DNA of 64,000 nt from Phytoactinopolyspora limicola (lineage in GTDB: Bacteria > Actinomycetota > Actinomycetes > Jiangellales > Jiangellaceae), in contig NZ_JAAOEN010000014.1 in the NCBI RefSeq assembly GCF_011320225.1, positions 52,741 through 116,740 on the forward strand, in the 5' to 3' direction. Below the pieces are notes generated by a model. The model saw only the letters and a program-made list of their open reading frames with translations, had not been told where the DNA came from and searched no databases. The position numbers and the translations under genes were made by a program. Positions 43,252 through 52,345 of this stretch are shown here, piece by piece; the stretch's first letter is position 1, and each line of letters starts with the position of its first letter.

Positions 43252-44835
43252 ATGAGCGAGTACGATCTGGTCGTCCGAGGCGGCATGGTGGTGGACGGCA
43301 CCGGAGCGGACCCGGTACTGGCCGACGTCGGGATCGGCGCCGGCACCATTCAAGAGGTCTCCGCCAGCCCGCTCCGGGCCCGCCAGATCGTCGACGCGGC
43401 TGGGCGGTGCGTCGCCCCGGGGTTCATCGACCTGCACTCCCACGCCGACTTCCGGATGGAGGGCTGGCCCGCCGCCAGCACCCAACTCCCACAGGGCGTC
43501 ACCACGCTGCTCGGCGGCAACTGCGGGTTCTCCCCGTTTCCCATCAGCGACGTCGAGGAGATGAAAACCTCCACCGCGTTCTTCGAGCCAGAACTCAGCT
43601 GGCACTGGACTCACCACGACGGCTTCGCCGCCGCCGTCGACCGGGCCCGCCCGGCGGTCAACCTGGCGACCCAGGTCGGACACCAGGCGGTGCGGCTGGC
43701 GGTGATGAGCGGCGAGGAACGCCAGGCGAGCGACGACGAACTGGCCGCCATGGCGACGCTGCTGACCGAGGCCGCGGAGTCGGGAGCCCATGGGTTCTCC
43801 ACGGGGCTGATCTACGCACCCGGTACCTACGCCGACGAGCGTGAGGTGCAGTACCTGGTCAGCGCCGCCACCCAGGCGGGTTTGTTGTACTCGACCCACA
43901 TCCGCAACGAATCCGCGCGGCTGCGGGAGGCCGTCGAGGAGGCTATCCGGGTGGCCGAGAACGCCGGTGCCCGGTTGCAGATCTCCCACATCAAAGCCGC
44001 GGGCCAGCGGTTCCACGGCACGGTGTCGGCGGTGTTGGACCTCATCGATGACGCCGCCGAGCGTGGGGTCGACGTCGCGGGCGACGTCTATCCTTATGCG
44101 GCGTCGAGCACTACCCTCACCACCCGGCTGCCGACCTGGGCGATGGACGGTGGCCCGGAGGCTCTGCTGACCCGCCTCGCCGACCCGGCCCAGCGTGAGC
44201 GGATCGTCGCTGAACTACGACGACGGGACGGCGAGCACGCCGATGCCGCGAAGGTGATGCTCGCCGACTTGGGGCCGGGGCGGTATGAGAACGCCGCCGG
44301 CTCCAGCCTCGCCGATATCGCCACCCGCGACGGTATCGACGCCGCGGAGGCGACGCTGCGAGTGTTGGAGGAACACGCCGCCACGGTCACCGTCGTGATC
44401 CACGGCATGAGCGAGGACGACGTGGAAACGGTGTTACGACACCCGCGAGTAGCCGTCGCTAGCGACGGGTGGGTGCTCCGCGCCGAGGGGCCTGGACGTC
44501 CGCATCCGCGCAGTTTCGGCACCTTCCCGCGGGTGCTGGCCCGGTACGTCCGCGAGCGCGGCGTGTTATCGCTGCCCGAAGCGGTACGCAAGATGACGTC
44601 GCTGCCGGCATCCCGGCTGGGGTGGTCCGACCGGGGTGTCATCCGGGTGGGCGCGGTGGCCGACGTTGTCGTCTTCGATCCGGACAACGTAGCCGACCTC
44701 TCGACCTATACCGAGCCTTGGCAGTTGGCTACCGGTGTCGACGTCGTCCTGGTGGGTGGTGAGCTGGCCGTCAACGACGGCAAGCCGACCGGGGTCCACG
44801 CCGGCCAGGTGCTGCGACGATCACGGGGGCGGTGA
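43252..44835 (+). CDS. N-acyl-D-amino-acid deacylase family amidohydrolase
   Basis: 527 aa, cytoplasmic metal-dependent amidohydrolase. Metal site HSHAD (in DLHSHADFRMEGW), CGFSPFP, GHQAVRL, STHIRNES and QISHIKAAG follow the D-aminoacylase pattern; VASDG carries the late catalytic Asp. It is expected to deacylate N-acyl-D-amino acids or a D-amino-acid-containing wall fragment. ATG at 43252 after GAGAGG, directly downstream of a palindrome. The last 15 bp overlap, in antisense, the end of the MFS gene. Dihydroorotase-like relatives are less likely by motif. Confidence 0.88.
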   Translation: MSEYDLVVRGGMVVDGTGADPVLADVGIGAGTIQEVSASPLRARQIVDAAGRCVAPGFIDLHSHADFRMEGWPAASTQLPQGVTTLLGGNCGFSPFPISDVEEMKTSTAFFEPELSWHWTHHDGFAAAVDRARPAVNLATQVGHQAVRLAVMSGEERQASDDELAAMATLLTEAAESGAHGFSTGLIYAPGTYADEREVQYLVSAATQAGLLYSTHIRNESARLREAVEEAIRVAENAGARLQISHIKAAGQRFHGTVSAVLDLIDDAAERGVDVAGDVYPYAASSTTLTTRLPTWAMDGGPEALLTRLADPAQRERIVAELRRRDGEHADAAKVMLADLGPGRYENAAGSSLADIATRDGIDAAEATLRVLEEHAATVTVVIHGMSEDDVETVLRHPRVAVASDGWVLRAEGPGRPHPRSFGTFPRVLARYVRERGVLSLPEAVRKMTSLPASRLGWSDRGVIRVGAVADVVVFDPDNVADLSTYTEPWQLATGVDVVLVGGELAVNDGKPTGVHAGQVLRRSRGR

Positions 44836-46095
44836 GGTAGGGCCCGCGTCTTCCAGCATGCGGGGGCGGGCGGCGCGCAGCCCAGCGATCACCATGACGA
44901 CGATCGACGCCGCCATGGTGGCGATCGGCACGGTCCACCCTCCGGTGACGTCGTGCAGCAGGCCGAAGACGAACGGTCCGACCATCGCCATGACGTACCC
45001 GGTGCATTGGGAGAATGCGGACAGGGCCGTCACGCCGGCGAGTGTCCGGGCGCGCAGACCGATCAACATGAGCATGAGCGGGAAGGTGCCTCCACCGATG
45101 CCGATCAGTACCGCCCAGGCCCACGCTCCTTCGGCCGGCCACATGATGAGGCCGCCGTATCCGACGAGGTAGAACCCTCCGAGCACCACCACGAGTGGTG
45201 GGATGCGCCGTTGCCGCCGGGCCAGCGCTGGCACCAGGATCGCCAGTGGAACGCCGGCGGCGACGAACACGGCGACGGCGCTGCCGGCGACGGCGAGATC
45301 CATGCCGGCATCGACGAGTATTTGCGACAACCATCCGGTTATCACATATGCCTGCATCGATTGCATGGCGAACAGCACGGCCATCCACCAGGCCACCGAG
45401 TTGTTCAGCAGGGAGCGTAGTTGGATCGCCGGCCCGGCTTGGTCGCGTGGGCGAGTATCGGGGCGGCGGATCAGCAGTGCCACCCATGGGATCAGTGCGA
45501 GTGCGGCGAGCAGGGTCCAACTGCCGAGCCCGGCTCGCCAGTCGGCGTCGAGGCCGCGGGCGATGGGTACGGTGAGCCCGGAGGCGGCGGTCGCCCCGCC
45601 CAGCAGGCAGGCCGTGTAGAGGCCGGTGATGGCCGGGACATGGCGGGGGAAGTGGGTCCGGACCAGGCCGGGCAGGAGGACGTTGCCCAGGGCCATGCCG
45701 GCCAGCGCCAGGATCGATCCGGCGAAGACCGCACCGACGTCGGGGATCAGCACGCGCACGAGTTGGCCGCACACCATGGCCGTCAGGGCCATGACGATGG
45801 TGCGCTGGGCACCGATGCGGGCGGCGATACTTGGCGCGGCCAGCCCGAAGACGACGAAGCAGAAGCCGGGGGTGGCGTTGAGGATGCCGGCCATGGTGGC
45901 CGAGAGTCCGAGGTCGTCGCGGATCGCCGGTATCACCGCGCCGAGGGCGTTGGCCGCTGGGCGTAGGTTGACGCTCATCAGGGCGATGGCCACGACGGGA
46001 AGGAACGCCGCGCGAATGGTTTGCCGGCGGCTGGTGCGACGGTCGACCGGCCCTGCTGCGGGTGGCTCGGAATCGGGCTCGGCGGCTGAGGTCAC
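44821..46095 (-). CDS. CynX/NimT-type MFS transporter
   Basis: 424 aa with about twelve membrane helices. The opening AIALMSVNLRPAANALGAVIP and GPTSPPP-ended tail resemble the CynX/NimT/YeaN subgroup, which includes cyanate and nitroimidazole carriers but whose natural substrates are mostly unknown. I chose GTG at 46095 with GGAGA upstream; an ORF continues to 46161 without support. It is divergent from nagZ (about 220 bp) and converges with the D-aminoacylase gene, so it could carry a product of either (inference). Its stop lies in CCCCGTGATCGTC, resembling the palindrome boundary. Confidence 0.8.
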   Translation of the reverse strand: MTSAAEPDSEPPAAGPVDRRTSRRQTIRAAFLPVVAIALMSVNLRPAANALGAVIPAIRDDLGLSATMAGILNATPGFCFVVFGLAAPSIAARIGAQRTIVMALTAMVCGQLVRVLIPDVGAVFAGSILALAGMALGNVLLPGLVRTHFPRHVPAITGLYTACLLGGATAASGLTVPIARGLDADWRAGLGSWTLLAALALIPWVALLIRRPDTRPRDQAGPAIQLRSLLNNSVAWWMAVLFAMQSMQAYVITGWLSQILVDAGMDLAVAGSAVAVFVAAGVPLAILVPALARRQRRIPPLVVVLGGFYLVGYGGLIMWPAEGAWAWAVLIGIGGGTFPLMLMLIGLRARTLAGVTALSAFSQCTGYVMAMVGPFVFGLLHDVTGGWTVPIATMAASIVVMVIAGLRAARPRMLEDAGPTSPPP

Positions 46096-46318
46096 CGGAT
46101 GATTGTCTCCTGCCGGTGGTCTCGATCTTCGCGCGCCACCCGGTGTGGTGGCTGGTGACACTGGCGGTGCTGACCACCATTGACCATTGGTCTACATGTA
46201 GGTAAGTTTCCTCATAGCTGCTAGCAGAGGTAGACCGTTAACAAGTCGACACCCGTTCGTCTATGCCACGGTTCTCCCGCTCCGGCCTGCCGGGGCGAGC
46301 ATCCCTCGGAGGCAGCGC

Positions 46319-48196
46319 ATGTCCGATGGCCGGTTACACCACCGTTCCTCCAGGCTCGCCCGGCTCGGCGCCGTCGCCCTCGCCGCACTCCTGGGTCTCG
46401 CCGGCACCGCCGTGGCCGCACCTAGCACTCGAGCCATCGACGCTGATGTCTCCCGCGGTATGGACGAACTCCACGCCGGGCCGACGTCCACCCACCGAAC
46501 CACCAACCCCGCGGATCGGGTGCCACGCGGGTGGATCGTCAACCAGATCCGGCGAATGACGCTGGAGGAGAAGGTCGGCCAGCTGTTCGTCACCTACGCC
46601 TACGGCCCGACAGCCGATACGGTCGACCCACGTAACCGGGCCGTCCACGGCGTCGACACCGCTCGCGAACTCGTCGACCGGTACAAGCTTGGTGGAATCA
46701 TCTACTTCGCCTGGTCTGGCAACGTCAACAATCCGGCGCAGATCGCCACCCTCTCCAACGGGCTGCAAGAGGCGGCGCTGAGCCAGCGGATGCCCGTGCC
46801 GCTGCTGATCTCCACCGATCAGGAGCAGGGCCTGGTCACCCGGATCGGTCCGCCGGCCACCCAGTTCCCGGGCGCAATGGCCCTCGGCGCCGGGCGCAGT
46901 GCCGCCGACGCCACCGACGCGGCGCGGATCACCGGTGCCGAGCTGCGCGCCATCGGCATCAACCAGAACTACGCCCCGGTGGCCGACGTCAACGTCAACC
47001 CGCGCAACCCGGTCATCGCGGTGCGTTCGTTCGCCGAGGACCCGCAGCTGGTGGCCGACCTCACCGTGGCGCAGGTGAGCGGCTACCGGCAGGCGAAGGT
47101 GGCCGCCACCGCGAAACATTTCCCCGGCCACGGGAACACCGCCACCGACAGTCACATCGGCGTGCCGATCATCCACCACACACTCGAGGAATGGCGGGAG
47201 ATCGACGCACCCCCGTTCGAGGCGGCGGTGGCAGCCGGCATCGACGCCATCATGACCGCACACATCGTTGTACCGGCACTGGACCCGGCCGAGGACCCGG
47301 CCACGCTGTCGCACCCGATCGTGACCGGCCTCCTCCGCGATGAACTGGGTTACGACGGTGTCGTCGTCACCGACGCGCTGGACATGGCCGGGGTACGCCA
47401 GCATTACGGCGACGAGCGGGTTCCGGTGCTGGCGTTGCGGGCCGGTGTCGACATGCTGCTGATGCCACCGGACATCGACCTGGCGTACAACGCGGTGCTC
47501 GACGCGGTCCGGGCCGGGGAGCTCAGCGAACGGCGCATCGAGGAGTCCGTCTATCGGATCCTGCGCCTGAAGTACCAGCGTGGTCTGTACCGCGACCCGT
47601 TCGTCGACGTCGACCAGATCGACGACGTGGTGGGCACACCTGAGCATCTGACGCAGGCCCAGCGGATCTCCGATGCCACCACCACGCTGGTGGCCAACGA
47701 CGCCGGCCTCCTCCCACTCGAACCGGGAGATCAGGACGTGTTCGTCACTGGCTGGGGAGTGGTGACCACACAGACCCTCGCCGCCGCGATCGGCCAACGG
47801 GGGCCGTCCACCGCCGTCCTCCAGACCGGCGTGAACCCGTCCCAGGCCGTCGTCGACGCCGCCGTCGCCCAGGCCCAAGGACGTGACATCGCCGTCGTGA
47901 CCACCATGAACGCGTGGGCGCCGGCCCACCAAGGACAGCGTGACCTGGTACGGGCGCTGGCCGACACCGGGATACCCGTCGTGGTCGTCGCCGTTCGAGA
48001 TGCCTACGACGTCGCGCACCTCCAGCCGGCGGACACCTACCTCGCAACGTACTCCCACGGCGGGGTCGCACTCGAGTCGGCCGCCCGCGTCATGTTCGCA
48101 GAGCGCTCACCGCGGGGGCAGTTGCCCGTGACCGTCCCGGTGGCCGGTGAGTCCGGCGCCGTCCTGTACCCCTTCGGTCACGGCCTGAGCTACTGA
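46319..48196 (+). CDS. nagZ: Exported GH3 beta-N-acetylglucosaminidase
   Basis: 625 aa, Sec signal (LGAVALAALLGLAGTAVAA). The glycoside hydrolase 3 barrel has KHFPGHGNTATDSHIGVP, containing the Asp-His catalytic dyad of NagZ enzymes, and the nucleophile region VVVTDALDMAGV. A C-terminal domain follows, as in the two-domain B. subtilis NagZ. It should release terminal GlcNAc from peptidoglycan fragments outside the membrane. First of nagZ-namZ-amiE, the same three activities grouped in B. subtilis. ATG at 46319 after GGAGG. Confidence 0.9.
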   Translation: MSDGRLHHRSSRLARLGAVALAALLGLAGTAVAAPSTRAIDADVSRGMDELHAGPTSTHRTTNPADRVPRGWIVNQIRRMTLEEKVGQLFVTYAYGPTADTVDPRNRAVHGVDTARELVDRYKLGGIIYFAWSGNVNNPAQIATLSNGLQEAALSQRMPVPLLISTDQEQGLVTRIGPPATQFPGAMALGAGRSAADATDAARITGAELRAIGINQNYAPVADVNVNPRNPVIAVRSFAEDPQLVADLTVAQVSGYRQAKVAATAKHFPGHGNTATDSHIGVPIIHHTLEEWREIDAPPFEAAVAAGIDAIMTAHIVVPALDPAEDPATLSHPIVTGLLRDELGYDGVVVTDALDMAGVRQHYGDERVPVLALRAGVDMLLMPPDIDLAYNAVLDAVRAGELSERRIEESVYRILRLKYQRGLYRDPFVDVDQIDDVVGTPEHLTQAQRISDATTTLVANDAGLLPLEPGDQDVFVTGWGVVTTQTLAAAIGQRGPSTAVLQTGVNPSQAVVDAAVAQAQGRDIAVVTTMNAWAPAHQGQRDLVRALADTGIPVVVVAVRDAYDVAHLQPADTYLATYSHGGVALESAARVMFAERSPRGQLPVTVPVAGESGAVLYPFGHGLSY

Positions 48197-48237
48197 CGCC
48201 ACCGTCCGCAGCCCTCATCGACGAGGAGGAGACCACG

Positions 48238-49605
48238 ATGCGACGTAGACACTTTCTGGCCGGTATCGGCGGCATCGGCGGTGGTCTCGTCGGCCTACCG
48301 CTGGCCGGCGGGATGGCCGTGGCCCAGGGAGCCGGACGAGGTGGCCCGCCCGGAGGAGGTGGCCCGCCCGGCCGCCCGCGTCTGGTCCGCACCGGTGTGG
48401 AGGAGCTGGCCAGGCGGGACTACGACCTCCTGGCGGGGCAGCGGGTGGGCATCATCTCGAACCCGACGGGGGTGCTGCCGGATCTCACCCATGAGGTCGA
48501 CGACATGGTGCTGCGGGCCGGGGTCGACGTCGTGGCGGCGTTCGGGCCGGAACACGGGTTCCGCGGAAGTTCGCAGGCGGGTGAAGGAGAAGACTCCTTC
48601 ATCGACCCGAAGACGGGGGTCCGGGTGTACGACGCCTACGCCAGCCTGCCCCCGAGCCAGATCGTGGTGCTGTTCGAGCAGGTCCGGGACGACGTGGGGT
48701 TGGACACCGTGGTGTTCGACATCCAAGACGTCGGTTCCCGTTTCTACACCTACATCTGGACGATGTACTGGTCGATGGTGGCGGCGGCACAACTCGGGCT
48801 GCGCTTCGTCGTCCTCGACCGGCCCAACCCCATCACCGGACGGCGCGCCATGGGCCCGGTGCTGAACTACCCCGACCAGGCGTCGTTCGTGGGGGAGCGG
48901 GAGATCAGCCAGCAGCATGGGATGACCGTCGGTGAGCTCGCCCAACTGTTCAATGCGGAGTTCCTGCCCGGTGTGGCCGGCAGCGGCGTCGACCTGGAGG
49001 TGGTCCCCCTGCGCGGTTGGTTCCGCGACATGTGGTTCGAGGAGACCGGCCTGCCTTGGGTGATGCCGTCGCCGAACATGCCAACGGTGGACACCGCCGC
49101 GGTGTACCCGGGCACCTGCCTGTTCGAGGCCGGCCACAGCACCGAGGGGGTAGCCGAGGGCCGCGGAACCACCCGGCCGTTCGAGCTGATCGGTGCCCCT
49201 CATGTCGACCACGCGTGGGAGGAGGCGTTGAACGCGCTGGACCTGCCGGGGGTGACGTTCCGGGAGGCGTACTTCAACCCGACTTTCTCGAAATACGCCG
49301 GCCAGGTCTGCGGTGGTGTACAGCTGTTCGTCACCGATCGCGACGTGTTCGACCCCATCCGCACCGCGGTGGCCATGTTGATCGAGGCACGTCGGCTACA
49401 GCCCGACGACATGCAGTTCTGGCGGCCCGGGAGCTCCGGTCGCCGGTGGATCGATCTCCTGACCGGCTCCACCTGGGTGCATACCGCGATCGAGGACGGC
49501 GCCAGTGTCGACGAGGTGGTGGCGGGCTGGCAGGACGACCTCGGGGCCTTCCGCGAAACCCGGCAGAAGTATCTGATCTACCACCGGCAGCGCGGCAAGC
49601 GCTGA
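48238..49605 (+). CDS. namZ: Exo-beta-N-acetylmuramidase (DUF1343 / GH171)
   Basis: 455 aa, probably Tat-exported (RRRHFLAGIGG), with a Gly/Pro linker after the signal. The DUF1343 body includes GVEELARRDYD, VGIISNPTGVLPDL, AAFGPEHGFRG, VVFDIQDVGSRFYTYIWTM, VLDRPNPI and GTCLFEAG. B. subtilis NamZ of this family removes MurNAc from the non-reducing end of glycan chains, after NagZ exposes it. ATG with GAGGAGGAG 41 bp after nagZ; certainly an operon. No murQ or MurNAc PTS gene is adjacent. Confidence 0.9.
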   Translation: MRRRHFLAGIGGIGGGLVGLPLAGGMAVAQGAGRGGPPGGGGPPGRPRLVRTGVEELARRDYDLLAGQRVGIISNPTGVLPDLTHEVDDMVLRAGVDVVAAFGPEHGFRGSSQAGEGEDSFIDPKTGVRVYDAYASLPPSQIVVLFEQVRDDVGLDTVVFDIQDVGSRFYTYIWTMYWSMVAAAQLGLRFVVLDRPNPITGRRAMGPVLNYPDQASFVGEREISQQHGMTVGELAQLFNAEFLPGVAGSGVDLEVVPLRGWFRDMWFEETGLPWVMPSPNMPTVDTAAVYPGTCLFEAGHSTEGVAEGRGTTRPFELIGAPHVDHAWEEALNALDLPGVTFREAYFNPTFSKYAGQVCGGVQLFVTDRDVFDPIRTAVAMLIEARRLQPDDMQFWRPGSSGRRWIDLLTGSTWVHTAIEDGASVDEVVAGWQDDLGAFRETRQKYLIYHRQRGKR

Positions 49606-49701
49606 AGGCAGTCGTGGAACACCCGTGGGAGCAGCGCCGGGAGCGCCAGGCTTCGGCGGTGCCACGTCGATGGTTCTTCGTGTGCCGAGAGGAGACACCA
49701 G

Positions 49702-51531
49702 GTGAACACGTCCAGACGAGAGTTCTTCCGCGGCGTGGGGGCGGGCGCCCTCGTGCTCACCGGGTTACCGGTCGCGAACCTGGGGGTCGCCGCCGGTGCC
49801 GCCACACCAGCGGGTGCAGCGGCGCGGACGGCCGCTGGCGGAGGCCATCGAGTTGGCCCGCCTACGGTGACCGCGGCCGACGTGGTCTTCGGGTCGCACA
49901 CGTTGCGCTCCGGGGCGCCGGCTGACGTAGGACTGCTGGCCGATCACGTCGCCCGGATCACACCGAGTGTCGCCGCCTACCTCGAGACCACGCCGGAGAA
50001 CCCGGCACACCCGATGTACGCCGGCGCGGCAGTGCTGGTCGCGAAGGACGGTGTGATCGTCGAACACCACGCCGTCGGGCATGCGCTGCGGTATGCCGAC
50101 GGCGAGGGTTCCGAGCTGCCGCCGGACCAGTGGGTCGCCACGCGGAAGGACACGATCTTCGATCTCGCGTCGGTGACCAAACTGTTCTGCGCCATCGTTG
50201 TGTTGCAGCTGGTGGAGACGGAACACGTTGGGCTCGACGTACCGGTCGCGCGGTACATCCCGGAGTTCGCGGCCAACGGCAAAGGTGCCGTCACGACGCG
50301 GCATCTGCTCACCCACACCGCGGGGTTGCGGGCGTGGGCGCCGCTGTACTCGGAGTACTCGACGCCCGAGGAACGCGTCGCCGCGATCTACGCCGAGGAG
50401 CCGCAGGATCCTCCGGGCACCCGGTACGTGTACTCCGACCTGGGCCTGATCACGCTGGGCAAGCTCAGCGAACGGATCACGGGCACGACGTTGGACCGGC
50501 TGGTGGCCGAACGCATCACCGATCCGCTGGGGATGACCGACACCATGTACAACCCGCCGGATGAGTTGCGGCACCGGATCGCGGCCACCGAGGACATGCC
50601 CTGGACCGGCCGCGGGATCGTCCGCGGTGAGGTGCACGACGAGAACGCGTGGTCGCTGAATGGCGTCGCGGGGCACGCCGGGTTGTTCTCCACTACGGCC
50701 GATCTCGCCGTGTTCTGCCAGATGCTGCTGAACGGCGGTGAGTACGACGGGCACCGGATTCTGTCCGAGGACATCGTCCGGGAGGCGATCACCAACCAGA
50801 ACGACGGGCTGCCGCCCGGCACCGAGGCGCGCCGCGGCCTCGGGTTCGAGCTGCACAAACCGTGGTACATGGCGTCGCTGGACTCTCCGGTGGCCTTCGG
50901 GCACACCGGGTTCACCGGCACGTCGCTGGTGATGGATCCCTTGTCCGGTACCTTCGCCGTGCTGCTCACCAATCGGGTGCACCCCGACCGCGGCTGGGGG
51001 AGCAATAATCTCGCCCGGCAGGCGGTGGCCCGGCATCTCGGCCGCGCGTTGCCGGTGCGGCCGGCCGTCGGGCCGTCGGCGTGGTATTCGCGCCAGCCGA
51101 CCGCCACCACCCATCGTTTGACGGTGCCGCTGAGCCGGGCCGCCGGGTTCGGGCCGCGGCTGACCTTCCGGCTCTGGTACGACACCGAGGCCGGCTTCGA
51201 CGTCGGTCGGCTGGAGGCGTCGAACGACGGCGGTGCGCAGTGGGAGCCGCTGGCCTTCGAGATGGAGGTGGGGCCGTACCGGTGGGCCAGCGACGGGACG
51301 TTCTCCGGGTTCCAAGGCCGCCAGTGGCTGCGCGCCTATGCCCAGCCTCCAGTCGGCACCACACACCTGCGGTGGACCTATACCGGCGAGCGGGCCACGC
51401 CGTCTCGCGGCCGCGGCGTCTACGTCGACGGCGTACGGGTGGCTGACCGCCTGGGCCTGTTGTTCAACGGAGAGCGCCGGGTAGACAGTGAGCGCGTCGT
51501 CTTGGCCGGCTGGGAAGAGTCGGACAACTAA
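49702..51531 (+). CDS. amiE: Exported beta-lactamase-fold hydrolase, AmiE-like amidase
   Basis: 609 aa. Twin-arginine signal (TSRREFFRGVGAGALVL). Beta-lactamase/PBP fold with SVTK (Ser157, Lys160), YSD (244-246) in place of YxN, and HTGFTG in place of KTG. This is the class C-like arrangement found in B. subtilis AmiE, which removes peptides from MurNAc. A C-terminal domain of about 150 residues resembles a beta-sandwich. The gene is 96 bp after namZ; GAGAGGAGA precedes the GTG. It completes a set of three exported wall-recycling enzymes; the amidase assignment is from context plus fold. Confidence 0.82.
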   Translation: MNTSRREFFRGVGAGALVLTGLPVANLGVAAGAATPAGAAARTAAGGGHRVGPPTVTAADVVFGSHTLRSGAPADVGLLADHVARITPSVAAYLETTPENPAHPMYAGAAVLVAKDGVIVEHHAVGHALRYADGEGSELPPDQWVATRKDTIFDLASVTKLFCAIVVLQLVETEHVGLDVPVARYIPEFAANGKGAVTTRHLLTHTAGLRAWAPLYSEYSTPEERVAAIYAEEPQDPPGTRYVYSDLGLITLGKLSERITGTTLDRLVAERITDPLGMTDTMYNPPDELRHRIAATEDMPWTGRGIVRGEVHDENAWSLNGVAGHAGLFSTTADLAVFCQMLLNGGEYDGHRILSEDIVREAITNQNDGLPPGTEARRGLGFELHKPWYMASLDSPVAFGHTGFTGTSLVMDPLSGTFAVLLTNRVHPDRGWGSNNLARQAVARHLGRALPVRPAVGPSAWYSRQPTATTHRLTVPLSRAAGFGPRLTFRLWYDTEAGFDVGRLEASNDGGAQWEPLAFEMEVGPYRWASDGTFSGFQGRQWLRAYAQPPVGTTHLRWTYTGERATPSRGRGVYVDGVRVADRLGLLFNGERRVDSERVVLAGWEESDN

Positions 51532-51565
51532 CCATCACCCGCCCGATTTGCCCGGAATTCTTATC

Positions 51566-51654
51566 GGTGATCGTTGGCGGTTTATTGCTGTAAACCCGGG
51601 TGGGTAAACGGATTTACTTGGCGGATTTACAGCAATAAACCGCCAACGATCACC
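51566..51654. repeat. GATC-bounded long palindrome (variant B)
   Basis: Perfect 29-nt arms: GGTGATCGTTGGCGGTTTAT and onward at 51566-51594, inverse at 51626-51654. A 31-nt loop contains a smaller GTAAA/TTTAC hairpin. The interior is unusually A/T-rich. It lies between the convergent AmiE-like and GNAT genes; the GNAT stop TGA (51652-51650) is inside the right arm. Confidence 0.9.
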
Positions 51655-52123
51655 CGGGAGAGGGCGGGGTTCCGGGTGCGTGGATCGTGAACAGCAACTC
51701 CGGCCGGTCCCATGGCACCGCCGGTGGTCGCGCCGCAACGGTGCCGATGCGCTCGGCGCCCAGCCGGCGGTAGAACATCTCGGCCGGTGGGTGTGACACC
51801 ACGCGGACGCTGGTGAGCCCGGCCGCCGCGGCCCGGGTGGCCATGTGTTCGATGAGCTTGCGACCGAGCCCGGTGCCCTGGGCGTCGTCGGCGACGAACG
51901 CCAAGTCCAGTTCGGGTGGATCGAGGACCAAGGCGTAGAACCCGAGCAGCCGCTGGTCGGCGCCGGTGATCACGTACACCTCGTGCCGGGTGATGTAGTC
52001 CGGGGCAACTCGATAGTTCCACAGGATCGCGGCGTAGTGGCCGGCGTAGGCGCTGGAGGAGTGGATGAGAGCGGTCATCCGTTTCGCATCGTTCTCCGTC
52101 GCTCGCCTGATGGTGGTGTCCAC
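51650..52123 (-). CDS. GNAT family N-acetyltransferase
   Basis: 157 aa. GNAT fold with [19 protein letters not shown] (beta 4) and the acetyl-CoA loop [16 protein letters not shown], then [11 protein letters not shown] at the C-terminal side. Substrate unknown. The ATG ([12 protein letters not shown]) is a normal GNAT beginning. Divergent from argC, with the palindrome 52220-52290 between. Its last codons (PPSPG) and stop fall in palindrome B, as for the endonuclease IV gene. Confidence 0.85.
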   Translation of the reverse strand: MDTTIRRATENDAKRMTALIHSSSAYAGHYAAILWNYRVAPDYITRHEVYVITGADQRLLGFYALVLDPPELDLAFVADDAQGTGLGRKLIEHMATRAAAAGLTSVRVVSHPPAEMFYRRLGAERIGTVAARPPAVPWDRPELLFTIHAPGTPPSPG

Positions 52124-52219
52124 GCTGGTCAGTGTAGGACCGAACTCGGCAGACGCTCATGTCTTCCCCCGCCAGCCCCGCCAGCCCCTCCGTCCGGCCC
52201 GTCCGCCCACCTCCATCCG

Positions 52220-52290
52220 CACTTCGCTACCGCCAGATGGTCTTCGCGGGCTTCGGGGCGCCCTTTTCGCCACCTGGCGGTAGCGAAGTG
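52220..52290. repeat. CACTTCGCTACCGCC palindrome, copy 2
   Basis: CACTTCGCTACCGCCAGATGG (52220-52240) and its inverse with one mismatch (52270-52290), loop of 29 nt. The arms match 11846-11914 but the centre differs. It ends 20 bp before the argC promoter and could insulate it from the GNAT side. Confidence 0.88.
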
Positions 52291-52309
52291 GGGGAGACTG
52301 AATAGCGGA

Positions 52310-52345
52310 TTGCATGATCATGCGCAGTCGTGCATACTCATGTAC
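52310..52345 (+). promoter_or_regulatory. argC promoter overlapped by two ARG boxes
   Basis: ARG-box-like sequences TTGCATGATCATGCGC (52310-52325) and GTGCATACTCATGTAC (52330-52345) resemble the mycobacterial/actinobacterial ArgR operator (TTGCATnnnnATGCAA). Their centres are 20 bp apart, about two helical turns. The -35 TTGCAT (52310-52315) and -10 CATACT (52333-52338), separated by 17 bp, are embedded in them. Transcription would start at the argC ATG. ArgR bound with arginine would occlude RNA polymerase directly. Confidence 0.78.

Noticed and set aside
46334..48058. 574-codon antisense frame opposite nagZ
   Set aside because: Shadow of a gene with clear catalytic motifs; no recognisable domain and no start context.
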